The position numbers and the translations under genes were made by a program. From contig NZ_FOBU01000002.1 of assembly GCF_900109915.1 (NCBI RefSeq), positions 1,257,170-1,321,169 of the forward strand: DNA of 64,000 nt, read 5' to 3'. The DNA comes from Luteibacter sp. UNCMF331Sha3.1 (GTDB taxonomy: Bacteria; Pseudomonadota; Gammaproteobacteria; Xanthomonadales; Rhodanobacteraceae). Below are positions 9,093 through 18,537 of this stretch, in pieces; within the stretch, counting starts at the first letter, position 1, and the number at the start of each line of letters is the position of its first letter. Under the pieces are notes generated by a model. That model made no database searches, was not told the DNA's origin, and saw nothing but the letters and a program-made list of their open reading frames with translations.

Positions 9093-10031
9093 ATGGATAC
9101 GCTCAACGGGATCGCCTGTTTCGTCCGCAGCGCCGAGTCGGGCAGCTTCGCCGCCGCCGCACGATTGCTCGGGCTGACGCCCGCCGGCGTGGGCAAGAAC
9201 GTAGCGCGTCTCGAAGTAGAGCTGGGTGTTCGCCTGTTCCAGCGCACGACCCGACGCCTGTCGCTGACCGAAGCCGGCGAGGCATTCCTGCACGAAGTAA
9301 AGGGGAGCCTCGATCAGTTGCGTGGCGCCATGGCGAACGCGCGCGGACTGACCGCGGGCGCGACGGGCGTGTTGCGCGTCGCGTTACCGCACGCCTTCGG
9401 TCGCGATTACATCGTGCCGATGCTGCAGGGGTTTCTGGCCGCTTATCCGTCCGTCACCGTCGACTGGCGATTCGACAACCGGCCCGTCGATCTCGTGGCG
9501 GAAGGATTCGACGTGGCGATCGGCGGCGGTTTCGACATGCGCCCCGGTGTGGTGGCGAGAGTGCTCGCACCCGCGCATCGCGTGCTCGTGGCATCACCGG
9601 ACTTCATCGCCAATGGCGCCGCCTTGCGCACGCCCGCCGACCTCGCCGGACGCGAGGGCATCCTCATCCGCTCGCCGCAGACCGGCCGCATCAGGGATTG
9701 GGTGCTGCAGAACCGGTACGGGGCCGAAGCGCCCATCGACCTCGAGCGCCGCATCGTCTTCGACGATCCGGACGCCGCCTGCCACGCGGCAGCGCTCGGC
9801 ATGGGTGTCGCGCTGCTGGCCGTGCAGTCGACGCGGTTGTGGCTGCAACGCGGCACTTTGAAACGCGTGCTGCCGGAGTGGTGGGTCGACGGCGGCAGTC
9901 TGTCCATCTACTACGCGGCACAGAAGCTGTTGCCGCCGAAGACGCGCCTCTTCATCGACCACGTGGTCGAAGCGTTTCGCGAGCAGGATCTGCGATCGCG
10001 TTTTTCTGCGTGGCATCCGGACGTCGTGTAA
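9093..10031 (+). CDS. LysR-family transcriptional regulator
   Basis: A 312-residue regulator: N-terminal winged helix-turn-helix (about residues 1-60, SFAAAARLLGLTPAGVGKNV then LFQRTTRRLSLTEAG), followed by a substrate-binding domain with the RPVDLVAEGFDVAIGGG segment typical of the CrgA/DmlR-like clade. It probably senses a small molecule and controls the divergent SDR gene at 8229-8978. The intergenic strip 8979-9092 contains GATCTGATC-like repeats next to the start, but I cannot assign a definite operator. The 3' end is 7 bp from the convergent SnoaL-like gene. Confidence 0.9.
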   Translation: MDTLNGIACFVRSAESGSFAAAARLLGLTPAGVGKNVARLEVELGVRLFQRTTRRLSLTEAGEAFLHEVKGSLDQLRGAMANARGLTAGATGVLRVALPHAFGRDYIVPMLQGFLAAYPSVTVDWRFDNRPVDLVAEGFDVAIGGGFDMRPGVVARVLAPAHRVLVASPDFIANGAALRTPADLAGREGILIRSPQTGRIRDWVLQNRYGAEAPIDLERRIVFDDPDAACHAAALGMGVALLAVQSTRLWLQRGTLKRVLPEWWVDGGSLSIYYAAQKLLPPKTRLFIDHVVEAFREQDLRSRFSAWHPDVV

Positions 10032-10038
10032 CGAAACG

Positions 10039-10440
10039 TCAGGCAGGCATCGACGAAGCCTGTTTCTCGAAGGTCGCGAGGTCGAAGTAGTCACGCCAGA
10101 TCGTGATCAGCCCATCGACGACGGTCAGCGTGCCCATCACCGGAAGGACGATTTCCGGGCCAGATACGTGGCGGAAGATATCGAGGCGTTCGTTGAGGAC
10201 GACGTCGCCTGCGGCTGCGATGTTCACGACCCGCCATTCCACCGTGAATGACCGGCCTACGCCGAAACCGCGGTGGAACGCCTCCACACCTTCCCGGCCC
10301 GTGATATCCGGCAGCGGCACGTTGTCGTACAGGACGTCCTCCGAAAGCATGGCCAGCGCCTCGTCGATGCGGCCCTGGTTCCAGTGATCGAAGAATATCG
10401 TTGCCACCTCGAGGGGGGACCGATCGGCGATACGGGCCAT
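10039..10440 (-). CDS. SnoaL-like / limonene-epoxide hydrolase-fold protein
   Basis: A 133-residue cone-fold (NTF2-like) protein: helix LEVATIFFDHWNQGRIDEAL, then DVLYDNVPLPDITGREGVEAF and the strands DVVLNERLDIF and WRDYFDLATF, which match the LEH-like SnoaL family. These enzymes hydrolyse epoxides or isomerise polyketides, and many have no known substrate. I chose ATG 10440 because TAGGATCATC sits directly upstream; the reading from 10470 has no ribosome-binding site. It lies tail-to-tail with the LysR gene. Confidence 0.8.
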   Translation of the reverse strand: MARIADRSPLEVATIFFDHWNQGRIDEALAMLSEDVLYDNVPLPDITGREGVEAFHRGFGVGRSFTVEWRVVNIAAAGDVVLNERLDIFRHVSGPEIVLPVMGTLTVVDGLITIWRDYFDLATFEKQASSMPA

Positions 10441-10609
10441 GATGATCCTATCGTTGGATGTTCGAGGCATGGTTCCCGAGGCGTCCGGGCCGGGGCTAGA
10501 AGATTCGTGCTTTCACGGAAGACGGTCGGTGGCCTCGTCGAAGCGGCGGCGGTTTGGCAGGCGTTGCGATCTGCGATTGCGATGGCCGGAGGTTCGTCTC
10601 CGGTACGGA

Positions 10610-10634
10610 GATTGTTTCAGGTAATGAAACAATC
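10610..10634. promoter_or_regulatory. inverted repeat, probable operator of the SDR gene at 10750
   Basis: GATTGTTTCA-GGTAA-TGAAACAATC is a perfect 10-bp inverted repeat with a 5-bp spacer, in the 309-bp gap (10441-10749) between the divergent SnoaL-like gene and the SDR gene at 10750. Its core ATTGTTTC also occurs in the azoR/LysR intergenic region at 56658. The rest of the gap holds nothing I can recognise. Confidence 0.6.
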
Positions 10635-10749
10635 TTGACTGAGAGTCACAGGCATTATTCCGCCCGGCGCCATACCGGACGATGCCGTGGGCTCCATGTC
10701 TTCCGGGTGCCGGCCATTCCGGGCTGGCCTCATCCTGAGGATCCACGAC

Positions 10750-11496
10750 ATGAGCAAGCTGAAAGACAAGGTCGCTATCGTAACGGGCGCTTCGAAGGGC
10801 ATCGGCGCAGGCATCGCCCGCCAGCTCGCGGCGGATGGTGCGAAGGTGGTGGTCAATTACGCGTCGAGCAAGGCCGGCGCCGACAAGGTGGTGGCGGACA
10901 TCGAGGCCGCAGGCGGCCAGGCGATCGCGGTGGGCGCGGACGTCAGCAAGAAGAGCGAGGTCGACGCGCTGATCAAGGCCGCCATCGATACCTATGGCCG
11001 TCTGGATATCGTGGTGAACAATTCGGGTGTCTATCAGTTCGCGAAGATCGAAGACACCACGGAAGAGCTCTATCGCAAGATGTTCGACATCAACGTGCTC
11101 GGCCCGATGCTCGTCACCGGCGCCGCCTCGCCGCACCTGGGCAAGGGCGCCAGCGTCATCAATATCGGTTCGGGTGTGACGCGTCTGACGCCGCCGGAAA
11201 CCGCGATCTACAGCGGCACGAAGGGTGCGCTCGATGCCATCACCGGCGTGCTCTCGCGCGAGCTTGGCCCGCGCGGTATCCGCGTCAACTCCGTGAATCC
11301 GGGCATGGTGGAGACCGAAGGTGCGCACGCGGCCGGCGTCGTCGGATCCGACATGCAGGCCTGGGCCGAAGCCGGTACACCGCTTGGCCGCATCGGTCAG
11401 GTCGACGACATCGCGACGATCGTCTCGTTCCTCGCTTCGGACGAGGCGGGTTGGGTAAGCGGTGAGCTGATTCTCGGTACGGGTGGCATGCGCTAA
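10750..11496 (+). CDS. short-chain dehydrogenase/reductase (FabG-like)
   Basis: A 248-residue classical SDR starting MSKLKDKVAIVTGASKGIGAGIA, with the TGASKGIG cofactor motif at residues 12-19, an N-N-S-G variant of the NNAG motif, catalytic Ser in NIGSGV, and Tyr-Lys in IYSGTKGAL. The C-terminal ASDEAGWVSGELILGTGG is typical of NADP-dependent 3-oxoacyl/glucose-dehydrogenase-like members. ATG 10750 is preceded by GAGGATCC. An operator-like palindrome lies about 115 bp upstream. The substrate is unknown. It is convergent with the EEP-family gene; a REP-like element separates them. Confidence 0.88.
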   Translation: MSKLKDKVAIVTGASKGIGAGIARQLAADGAKVVVNYASSKAGADKVVADIEAAGGQAIAVGADVSKKSEVDALIKAAIDTYGRLDIVVNNSGVYQFAKIEDTTEELYRKMFDINVLGPMLVTGAASPHLGKGASVINIGSGVTRLTPPETAIYSGTKGALDAITGVLSRELGPRGIRVNSVNPGMVETEGAHAAGVVGSDMQAWAEAGTPLGRIGQVDDIATIVSFLASDEAGWVSGELILGTGGMR

Positions 11497-11510
11497 GGTT
11501 GCCCGCCCCC

Positions 11511-11579
11511 GGTGGGAGCCAGCCCGCTGGCGATGGGTGCTTGACGCGAGCACCCATCGCCAGCAGGCTGGCTCCCACC
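11511..11579. repeat. REP-like long inverted repeat
   Basis: A 69-bp near-perfect palindrome beginning GGTGGGAGCC and ending GGCTCCCACC, with inner arms GCTGGCGATGGGTGCT and its complement. It occupies the gap between convergent genes (stops at 11496 and 11587) and should form a long hairpin in either transcript. Confidence 0.85.
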
Positions 11580-11586
11580 ATTGAAA

Positions 11587-12465
11587 CTACCACGACAGGT
11601 CGGCGATCACCGGGTAGTGATCGGACGGGAAGACTTTGCCCTCGTGGTCGTCGGCCACTTCGACCTTGTCGGCGGTGAAGCCTCGCACGAAGACGTAGTC
11701 GATGCGCTTGTGCGGCTTGCCCGTGAAGGCGTGCACCGTGAGTTCCGGACCCTTATGCGCGGGCGCCGCGTCCCAGGCATCCTTCATGCCCGAGGTCATG
11801 ACCTGATGGGCAATGGTTTCCGGGCCGCTGTTGAAGTCGCCCGTGACGATCACCTTCGCGCCCGCCGGCAGCCGGCCGATGCGTTCCATGAGCAGGCGCG
11901 CGCAGCGTTCGCGAACCCGCTCGGCATCGGCCATGTGCGGGAAGTGGGTGTCGAAGAACCAGAAGGTGTGGCCGGTCCTTATATCTTCGAACTTCGCCCA
12001 TGTCGCCATGCGCGGCAAGGACTGACCGAAGTTCGGGCTGCCCGGCACGTCCGGTGTATCGGAGTACCAGAAGTCGCCGTGTTCCAGCACCTTGAGGCGC
12101 GCGGTGTCGTAGAACACGCCCATGTGCTCGTTGCCGTTCTCGTCGATCTCGTTCCCGTTACGGCCCTTGCCGAACCACGCATAGCCCGTCAGTTTCGACT
12201 GCAGGTAGCTCGCCTGCGACAACAGAAGTTCCTGCGTACCGACGATGTCCGGATGGCGCTGCAGGATGGTTTTCACCATCAGGTCGCGGCGATTCTCCCA
12301 CACGTTGATGCCGTCGCCGGGCGCGGCGTAGCGGACGTTGAAGCTCATCACCCGCAGGTGATCCTGTGGTTGCTGCGTCGTCCCCGCGATCGCGGGGACG
12401 ACGGACACGGCGGATGCGACGAGGAGCGGGAGCGCCACGCGGCGCAGTAAAGAATGTCGGGTCAT
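11587..12465 (-). CDS. secreted endonuclease/exonuclease/phosphatase-family protein
   Basis: A 292-residue protein with a signal peptide (about residues 1-27) followed by a complete EEP domain. Conserved metal and catalytic motifs are visible: LRVMSFNVRY, DIVGTQE, the central HFPHMAD, VTGDFNS near residue 209, RIDYVF and the final SDHYPVIADL. This subgroup, a secreted EEP protein with a VWENRRD segment, is common in Xanthomonadaceae and Bacteroidetes and may act on phosphoesters, nucleic acid or sugar-linked substrates; substrate is not deducible. It appears monocistronic. Confidence 0.88.
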   Translation of the reverse strand: MTRHSLLRRVALPLLVASAVSVVPAIAGTTQQPQDHLRVMSFNVRYAAPGDGINVWENRRDLMVKTILQRHPDIVGTQELLLSQASYLQSKLTGYAWFGKGRNGNEIDENGNEHMGVFYDTARLKVLEHGDFWYSDTPDVPGSPNFGQSLPRMATWAKFEDIRTGHTFWFFDTHFPHMADAERVRERCARLLMERIGRLPAGAKVIVTGDFNSGPETIAHQVMTSGMKDAWDAAPAHKGPELTVHAFTGKPHKRIDYVFVRGFTADKVEVADDHEGKVFPSDHYPVIADLSW

Positions 12466-12552
12466 CGCCGCAGGTTAGGGAGGCTTTGTTACAGATGTCT
12501 GTGCGACCATGCATTCTGTGACGGAGTACGCACGTGAGTCCGTCACGGCCCC

Positions 12553-13290
12553 TCAGATCAGCTGATGGGTGGGGCGGAACACGATGTCGTTGATATCGAC
12601 ATGAGCCGGTTGGGCGATGGCGAACGCCACGACCTCGGCGAATGCCTCGGCAGGCAATGCATCGCCGTAAGCCTGTTTCACGGCGTCGGCGATGTCCGGT
12701 TCCCTGATGCCGTCCGCGAGCGCGGTCGCCACGGCCCCGGGCGAGAGGGTCGTGGTGCGGATGCCGTATGGCTTCACTTCCTGGCGAAGGCCTTCGGAGA
12801 TCGCCCACACAGCCGCCTTGGTGGCCGAGTACACCACGGCCGCCGGCACGATGCGCGTCGCGGCGATGGATGCCACGTTGATGATCTGTCCCTCGCGCTG
12901 TGCCTTCATGTGCGGGAGCGCCGCCGCGATCCCGTGCAGCACGCCCTTGACGTTGACGTCGATCATGCGGCTCCAGTCCTCCACCCGGCCACGTTCGAGC
13001 GGTGAAAGGGGTGCGATTCCCGCGTTGTTGAGCATCACGTCGATGCGCCCGTGCCGGTCGATGGCCCGGTCGACGAGGTCCCTGACCTGCGCGTCATCCG
13101 TGACGTCCACCTCGCAGGCGATGGCCTGGCCACCCGCGGCGACCAGCTCGTTCGCCAGCCCGGTGAGACGGTCGATGCGGCGCGCCCCGAGCACGACGGC
13201 GGCACCGAGGCTCGCCAGATGGCGCGCCGCGGCTTCGCCGAGACCGCTGCTCGCGCCGGTGATGACGACGACTTTTCCGTTCACGCTCAT
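12553..13290 (-). CDS. short-chain dehydrogenase/reductase (YdfG-like)
   Basis: A 245-residue classical [19 protein letters not shown] cofactor motif (residues 11-26), GARRIDRL immediately after the second strand indicating NADP(H) preference, [13 protein letters not shown], catalytic Ser in NVASIAATR and Tyr-Lys in VYSATKAAV. The C-terminal [13 protein letters not shown] is typical of the clade that includes serine/3-hydroxy acid dehydrogenase YdfG. It is divergent from the AraC-family gene at 13373 across 82 bp, which suggests that this regulator controls it. Confidence 0.88.
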   Translation of the reverse strand: MSVNGKVVVITGASSGLGEAAARHLASLGAAVVLGARRIDRLTGLANELVAAGGQAIACEVDVTDDAQVRDLVDRAIDRHGRIDVMLNNAGIAPLSPLERGRVEDWSRMIDVNVKGVLHGIAAALPHMKAQREGQIINVASIAATRIVPAAVVYSATKAAVWAISEGLRQEVKPYGIRTTTLSPGAVATALADGIREPDIADAVKQAYGDALPAEAFAEVVAFAIAQPAHVDINDIVFRPTHQLI

Positions 13291-13372
13291 GGTGCTTCTC
13301 TCACTGCAATGGAATTCCTCGCCATTGGAGCGGAGGGCGCGTCCTCGTCGTTAGCCCGATGGCGCCACGTCC

Positions 13373-14296
13373 ATGCATAATCCTGCCAATGTACGATCCG
13401 GAACGAACGGCATGGCCGTGGCACTGAGCGAACTGCGAGCCCTTGTCGCGAAGCATTCGCAGGGACGCTCGATGGCGCATCCTGCCTTTCCCGATCTGGT
13501 GCTGGGCGTCGAAGCCATGCCGACCGATCCGTGCCGTGTGGTGATCGAACCCGTGTTCGCGCTCGTGGCGCAGGGTGCGAAGCGCCTTCAGGCCGGTGCG
13601 CAGTGCGTGGACTACGGCAGGGGACAGTACATCGTGGTGCCCGTTGGCATCCCGGCCGATTCGCAGGTGACGGAAGCGTCGCCTCGCGCGCCCTATCTCG
13701 GTGTCGGGCTGATCCTGCGGCCGGAACCGATCGCGTCGCTGATACACGAGGCGGGTGAAGCGCCGTCACGTGAGGACGTCCCGACCATTGGGGTCGACAC
13801 ATTGTCGCCCGACCTGGTGGATGCGGTCGTTCGTCTTCTTCGCATCCTCGACCGTCCCACGGATCTTCGCGTGCTGGGCGCTGCGTTACGGCGAGAAATC
13901 CTGTGGCGCCTGATGACCGGTCCGCAAGGTGTGCGCGTTCGCCAGCTCGGTTTTTCGGATAGTCGTCTCGCACGCATCGCGAAGGCAACCGGCTGGTTGC
14001 GCGAGCACTTCGCGGAGACGATCTCGGTCGACGATCTCGCTTCGGCCGCCGGTATGAGTCCGACAACGTTTCACCGGCATTTTCGCGCGGCCACGGCCTT
14101 GACACCGATCCAGTACCAGAAGCAGTTGCGCCTGCAAGCCGCGCGACTGCGCCTGATCTCGGGGGACGACGATATCGCCACCGTCGGTTTCGCGGTGGGC
14201 TATGACAGCCCGTCCCAGTTCAGCCGTGAATACCGGAGGCTGTTCGGCAAGGCGCCGCTCGTCGATCGCAACGAAGCGCGCGCTGGTGTCGTATAG
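13373..14296 (+). CDS. AraC-family transcriptional regulator (AraC_N type)
   Basis: A 307-residue regulator. Residues about 25-185 form the AraC_N sensory domain (FALVAQGAKRLQAG, YGRGQYIVVPVGIP). Residues about 205-305 carry two helix-turn-helix motifs (ISVDDLASAAGMSPTTFHRH and DDIATVGFAVGYDSPSQFSR). An internal start at 13412 (MAVALSELR) is a reasonable alternative since neither start has a strong ribosome-binding site. It is flanked by an SDR gene (divergent) and an MDR oxidoreductase gene downstream in the same direction, both plausible targets. Confidence 0.88.
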   Translation: MHNPANVRSGTNGMAVALSELRALVAKHSQGRSMAHPAFPDLVLGVEAMPTDPCRVVIEPVFALVAQGAKRLQAGAQCVDYGRGQYIVVPVGIPADSQVTEASPRAPYLGVGLILRPEPIASLIHEAGEAPSREDVPTIGVDTLSPDLVDAVVRLLRILDRPTDLRVLGAALRREILWRLMTGPQGVRVRQLGFSDSRLARIAKATGWLREHFAETISVDDLASAAGMSPTTFHRHFRAATALTPIQYQKQLRLQAARLRLISGDDDIATVGFAVGYDSPSQFSREYRRLFGKAPLVDRNEARAGVV

Positions 14297-14372
14297 CCAA
14301 TGGGCGGTATGTCTCATCAAGCGTTCCGGCACGCAAGGGTCTACACCTGACGAACCCACCGGAGCACACACC

Positions 14373-15332
14373 ATGAAAGCCGCCTGGATTGCCAACGCCG
14401 CGAAAGGCGACCTTTCCATCGTCGTCGGAGACACGGCCGATCCCGAGGCCGACGACGATGGCATGCTCGTGGCCGTCGACGCCGTGGGACTGACGTTCGG
14501 CGAACCGCACTGGGTGACCAACGGCACGATGCCGCTACCGGACGGGCGCGCGCGGCCGTTGCCGGTGATCGTGGGTCATGAATTCGCAGGGCACGTGATC
14601 GACGTGGGCGCGAACGGCGATGACTTCTCCATCGGCGATCGTGTCTTTGGGCTGATCGACTTCTGGCGCAACGGCGCGGCGGCGGAACTGGCGCACGTGT
14701 TGCCGGGCGAAGTCGCGCGCATTCCCGATGCCGTCAGCGCCGTCGATGCCGCGACGCTGCCGATCGGCGCGCTCACGGCGTGGCAGGGGCTCTTCGATCA
14801 TGGGCATCTCGCGGCGGGCGAAACCGTGCTCGTACATGGCGGTGCGGGCGCGGTGGGGACGTTCGCGATTCAGCTCGCGAAAGACACCGGTGCGCGCGTG
14901 ATCGCCACCGTGCGGGGCGCGCATGCCGCCGAGCTTTGTCGCGCGCTGGGTGCCGATGTCGTGATCGACACCACGGCGAAGCGCTTCGAGGATATCGCCG
15001 GCGCCGTCGACCTCGTGTTCGACACGGTGGGGCGCGATCTGCTCGAGCGCAGCTGGAGCGTCGTGCGGAAAGGCGGTCGTCTCGTGACGATCTCCGGGGA
15101 GGCCGACGACGCGCCGTCCCCCGAACGAGCCGCCGCGCTGGGTATCGCGGCGGCATGGTTCATCGTGCGGCCCGATGCGGCGCAGCTGGCGGAGCTCGCC
15201 GGTCGCGTGCGCGACGGGCGCATCGCGGTGCAGGTCGATGCGGTGTTCGCGCTGGACGACGCGGCGAGGGTGTTCCGCGATGCCGAGGGGCGTCCCCACT
15301 TCGGCAAGACGGTGCTGACGACCGATCGCTGA
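14373..15332 (+). CDS. NADP-dependent zinc-independent alcohol dehydrogenase (quinone-oxidoreductase-like MDR)
   Basis: A 319-residue medium-chain dehydrogenase. The GroES-like N-terminal domain (GHEFAGHVIDVG) lacks the catalytic zinc Cys of alcohol dehydrogenases. The Rossmann motif VHGGAGAVGTFAIQLAK (about residues 152-168) and the ATVRGAHAAELCRALGAD NADPH-binding turn identify the quinone oxidoreductase/zeta-crystallin-like group. ATG 14373 follows CCGGAGCACACACC. It lies 76 bp after the AraC-type gene and may be its target or share its transcript. Likely role: NADPH-dependent reduction of quinones or enones. Confidence 0.88.
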   Translation: MKAAWIANAAKGDLSIVVGDTADPEADDDGMLVAVDAVGLTFGEPHWVTNGTMPLPDGRARPLPVIVGHEFAGHVIDVGANGDDFSIGDRVFGLIDFWRNGAAAELAHVLPGEVARIPDAVSAVDAATLPIGALTAWQGLFDHGHLAAGETVLVHGGAGAVGTFAIQLAKDTGARVIATVRGAHAAELCRALGADVVIDTTAKRFEDIAGAVDLVFDTVGRDLLERSWSVVRKGGRLVTISGEADDAPSPERAAALGIAAAWFIVRPDAAQLAELAGRVRDGRIAVQVDAVFALDDAARVFRDAEGRPHFGKTVLTTDR

Positions 15333-15368
15333 AAGCGGATCGGCGCGTCAGGGTCGCAAAATCGTTCG

Positions 15369-16421
15369 TCAGCGCATCTGCAGCAACGTCGCCAACGTGC
15401 CGGCCAGCACGCCGAAAGCCACGACCGCGACGGCGATGGTCGCCAGCAGTTTCACCGGCAGCGAGCGGCCGAGCATCGCGAGGGAAGGCAGGCTTACCGG
15501 AGGCAGCGTCATCAGCAGCGCGGCCGCGGGTGCCACGCCGATACCGAGGGCGAGCATGGCCTGCACGATGGGCACCTCGCCGGCGGTCGGGATGACGAAG
15601 AGCATGCCGGCCAGCGCGAAGGCGAGCACCCAGAACCACTCGTCGCCGATGCCCGGACCGATGGCGGGGAACATCCAGGCGCGCGCCGCGCCGAGCAGCA
15701 GCACGATGACGAGGTATTCGGGGATCAGGCGCAGGGTCATGCCGGTGAAGATCTGCAGCCAGCGCTTGCCGATGTCGGCGAACGAGCGCGATTCGGCCTC
15801 CGGCGCGGGCGGCTGCGCGACGACGGCATCGCCGTGGCCCGCGACGCGATTGGCGAGCCAGCCGAGGCCAAGCACCAGGGGAATGCTGAGCACGATGCGG
15901 AAGAGACTCCAGTGCCAGCCGAGCACGAAGCCGGTGAACACCAGCGTCGCGGGATTGAGCATCGTGTTCGACAGCCAGAACGCCACGGACGGGCCGGGTG
16001 CCGCGCTGTGTTTGCGAAGGCCGACGACGACGGGTGCCGCGCAACACGTGCACATCATGCCGGGGATGCCCATCAGGCCGCCCATCAGGGTGCTGCCGAA
16101 CGTGCGGCGGCCGAGCGCGCGATGCACCGCGCTGGCGGGCAGCAGTGCCTGCAGGCCCGACCCGAGCAGCAGGCCGAGGATCATGGCCTTCCAGATGGCC
16201 TTGCCGTAGGCGAGCGCGTAGCCGAGCGCGGCGTCCCACGATGCCGGCGGGGCGGCCGTGGCATCGCCCATGAGGATGGAGCCGCCGATGGAATGCTTCG
16301 CCGCGGCGTCGAACGCGCGGCCATAGTACGGATACCACTTCACGTAGAAGAGTCCGGCGACCACCAGCAGCAGGAACACTCCCCAGCGCATGGCGCGCGA
16401 CGTGCGTATGTCGGTACTCAT
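15369..16421 (-). CDS. ArsP/YraQ-type permease (DUF318 family)
   Basis: A 350-residue inner-membrane protein with about eight hydrophobic helices in two repeats. A cysteine-rich turn, [19 protein letters not shown], precedes the conserved [16 protein letters not shown] segment, and the second repeat has [14 protein letters not shown]. These features place it in the YraQ/ArsP permease family, whose members export organo-arsenicals or other soft-metal(loid) compounds, though most are uncharacterised. It is divergent from selD with an 82-bp gap. A link to selenium is possible but only by position. Confidence 0.8.
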   Translation of the reverse strand: MSTDIRTSRAMRWGVFLLLVVAGLFYVKWYPYYGRAFDAAAKHSIGGSILMGDATAAPPASWDAALGYALAYGKAIWKAMILGLLLGSGLQALLPASAVHRALGRRTFGSTLMGGLMGIPGMMCTCCAAPVVVGLRKHSAAPGPSVAFWLSNTMLNPATLVFTGFVLGWHWSLFRIVLSIPLVLGLGWLANRVAGHGDAVVAQPPAPEAESRSFADIGKRWLQIFTGMTLRLIPEYLVIVLLLGAARAWMFPAIGPGIGDEWFWVLAFALAGMLFVIPTAGEVPIVQAMLALGIGVAPAAALLMTLPPVSLPSLAMLGRSLPVKLLATIAVAVVAFGVLAGTLATLLQMR

Positions 16422-16503
16422 CGAAATCCCCTGGAAAACGTCCGTGCGCTATGCTGCCGCACAACTCGTTCGCCGCGCTATCGCGGTTTTGGCGGAACCT
16501 GTC

Positions 16504-17544
16504 ATGACTTTTACGCGTTTGACCGAACTCGCGCACGGCGGTGGCTGCGGCTGCAAATTGTCGCCTGCGGTGCTGCGTGAATTGCTTGCCGATCGCTCGG
16601 CGTCGATGCCGTTCTCCCAGCTGCTGGTGGGTACCGAATCGAGCGACGATGCCGCGGTGTGGCAGGTGGACGACCGCACCTGCGTGATCGCGACCACCGA
16701 CTTCTTCATGCCCGTGGTCGACGACCCTTACGACTTCGGGCGCATCGCCGCGACCAACGCCCTGTCCGACGTCTACGCGATGGGCGGAAAACCGATCATG
16801 GCACTCGCGATCCTCGGCATGCCGCTGGGCAAGCTCGATACCGGCACCGTGCAGAAGATCCTCAAGGGAGGCGAAGCCGTGTGCGCGGAGGCCGGCATTC
16901 CCGTGGCCGGCGGGCATTCGATCGACTCGGCCGAGCCGATCTACGGCCTGGCGGCGATCGGCCTCTGCGCGCCGTCGGAGGTGCGCCGCAACACGGGTGC
17001 GCGGGCGGGCGATGCGCTGATCCTCACGAAGGGCATCGGCATCGGTGTCTACTCGGCGGCGTTCAGGAAGGAGGCGTTGCCTGCGGACGCCTATGAGGAA
17101 ATGATCGCCTCCACCACGTTGCTCAATCGCATCGGATACGAACTGGCGAAGGACGACGACGTGCATGGCATGACCGACGTCACCGGCTTCGGCTTGCTCG
17201 GCCACGCACTGGAGATGGCGCGTGGCAGCCGTGTACGCATCGCCATCGAGCAGGCCCGCGTGCCGCTCCTCGCACACACGGAAGCCCTCGCGCAGCGCGG
17301 GTTCGTCACGGGCGCGTCGCGGCGCAACTGGGAGAGCTACGGCGAAGGCGTCACGTTGCCCGGCGACCTTCCGCCATGGCGGCGCGACGTGCTGACCGAT
17401 CCGCAGACGTCCGGCGGCCTGCTGATCGCGTGCGCGCCGGCGCGCGCCGACGAGATCCTGCGGCGGATCTTGGACGCGGGTTACCCGCGCGCGGGCATCG
17501 TCGGATCGGTGGCGGCGGGCGACGCAGGCGTCGACGTGGTCTGA
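16504..17544 (+). CDS. selD: selenide, water dikinase (selenophosphate synthetase)
   Basis: SelD makes monoselenophosphate from selenide and ATP, the selenium donor for Sec-tRNA(Sec) and for 2-selenouridine. The 346-residue protein is full length. The catalytic loop [11 protein letters not shown] has Cys15 and Lys18, matching the catalytic Cys17/Lys20 of E. coli SelD, so the enzyme is the Cys form and not itself a selenoprotein. Conserved aspartates occur in [12 protein letters not shown] and [17 protein letters not shown], and [18 protein letters not shown] is present. ATG 16504 gives the family-typical N-terminus; an in-frame upstream start at 16390 adds an unrelated extension. Its last 64 bp overlap the convergent LysR gene. 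It lies 2 kb from the fdn-sel operon that needs its product. Confidence 0.95.
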   Translation: MTFTRLTELAHGGGCGCKLSPAVLRELLADRSASMPFSQLLVGTESSDDAAVWQVDDRTCVIATTDFFMPVVDDPYDFGRIAATNALSDVYAMGGKPIMALAILGMPLGKLDTGTVQKILKGGEAVCAEAGIPVAGGHSIDSAEPIYGLAAIGLCAPSEVRRNTGARAGDALILTKGIGIGVYSAAFRKEALPADAYEEMIASTTLLNRIGYELAKDDDVHGMTDVTGFGLLGHALEMARGSRVRIAIEQARVPLLAHTEALAQRGFVTGASRRNWESYGEGVTLPGDLPPWRRDVLTDPQTSGGLLIACAPARADEILRRILDAGYPRAGIVGSVAAGDAGVDVV

Positions 17545-18440
17545 GGATCGAGGGCCCGCGCCTTCACCAGATCGATGAAGGCGCGGAGTCCCGCCGTCAT
17601 GTGCCGGTGCACGGGGTAATAGACGCCGAGGCCATCGAATCGCGGCGACCAGTCCTCGAGCACGGCCACGAGCCGGCCGAACGCGAGATGCGGGGCGACC
17701 GACCATTCGTTGGTCCAGATCAGCCCCATGCCGTCGAGCGCGGCCGCGATCATCAGGTGGTGGTTGTCGAAACCGAGCGGTCCGTCGATGTCGACGCTGC
17801 GTTCCTCGCCACGTCGCGCGAACTCCCATCGATACCAGGCGCCGCTCGGCAGACGGCTGCGGATGCACGTATGCGCGAGGAGGTCGTCGGGTGACTTCGG
17901 CATCGTCCGTCCCGCGAAATAGGCCGGCGAGCCGACCACGAGGAAGCGGATGGGGGCGCTGCACGGCACGGCGACCATGTCCTGCGGGATCGCGTCCATC
18001 GTCCGGATGCCGGCGTCGAAGCCCTCGGCCACGATGTCGACGAAGCGGCCTTCGGTCACGACGTCCAGGCGCATGTCCGGATAGCGACGCACGTATTCGA
18101 GCAGGATCGGCGCGAGGATCATCGACGCCGCGCCTTCTGACGTATTGATCCGCAGGGTGCCCGTCGGGCTGTCGCGGAAGTCGTTGGCTTCGTCCATCGC
18201 CGCGGCGATCTCGCCCAGCGCGGGGCGGATCCGGGCAACGAAGGCCTCGCCGGCCTCGGACAGGGACACGCTCCGCGTAGTCCGGTGGAACAGACGGACG
18301 CCCATGCGCTGTTCGAGCGCGGCGACGGCGTGGCTGAGCGCCGACGCCGACATGCCCACCGCGACCGCCGCGCGACGGAAGCTGCGGTGGTTCGCGACCG
18401 CCAGCACGGCCTGCAGCTCGGCTAACCCGGCCTTGTGCAT
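17481..18440 (-). CDS. LysR-family transcriptional regulator
   Basis: A 319-residue LysR protein: winged helix-turn-helix in residues 1-60 ([35 protein letters not shown]) and a periplasmic-binding-like effector domain with [12 protein letters not shown]. It is divergent from the SDR gene at 18538 over 97 bp containing an inverted repeat, so it most likely controls that gene. The C-terminal tail ([15 protein letters not shown]) is low complexity and encoded antisense to the selD 3' end. ATG 18440 gives the canonical N-terminus. Confidence 0.9.
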   Translation of the reverse strand: MHKAGLAELQAVLAVANHRSFRRAAVAVGMSASALSHAVAALEQRMGVRLFHRTTRSVSLSEAGEAFVARIRPALGEIAAAMDEANDFRDSPTGTLRINTSEGAASMILAPILLEYVRRYPDMRLDVVTEGRFVDIVAEGFDAGIRTMDAIPQDMVAVPCSAPIRFLVVGSPAYFAGRTMPKSPDDLLAHTCIRSRLPSGAWYRWEFARRGEERSVDIDGPLGFDNHHLMIAAALDGMGLIWTNEWSVAPHLAFGRLVAVLEDWSPRFDGLGVYYPVHRHMTAGLRAFIDLVKARALDPQTTSTPASPAATDPTMPARG

Positions 18441-18506
18441 TGTTCGAATTCCTTCATCGGTACGTCCCGGACAAGCCTGATTGTTCGGACGACCACGCGC
18501 AACCAG

Positions 18507-18525
18507 TTTGGTGTTCTCAACCAAA
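18507..18525. promoter_or_regulatory. inverted repeat, candidate LysR binding site
   Basis: TTTGGT-N7-ACCAAA lies between the divergent LysR and SDR genes, immediately upstream of the AAAGGAG ribosome-binding site of the SDR gene. The spacing fits a LysR-type T-N11-A box, but the position so close to the start would imply repression or autoregulation of the partner gene. Confidence 0.45.
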
Positions 18526-18537
18526 GGAGCGCGTTAC

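Noticed and set aside
15160-17964. Long minus-strand open frame of about 930 codons
   Set aside because: It is antisense to selD and covers the permease in another frame; its composition is arginine-rich and it has no recognisable domain. High GC content makes such frames common.
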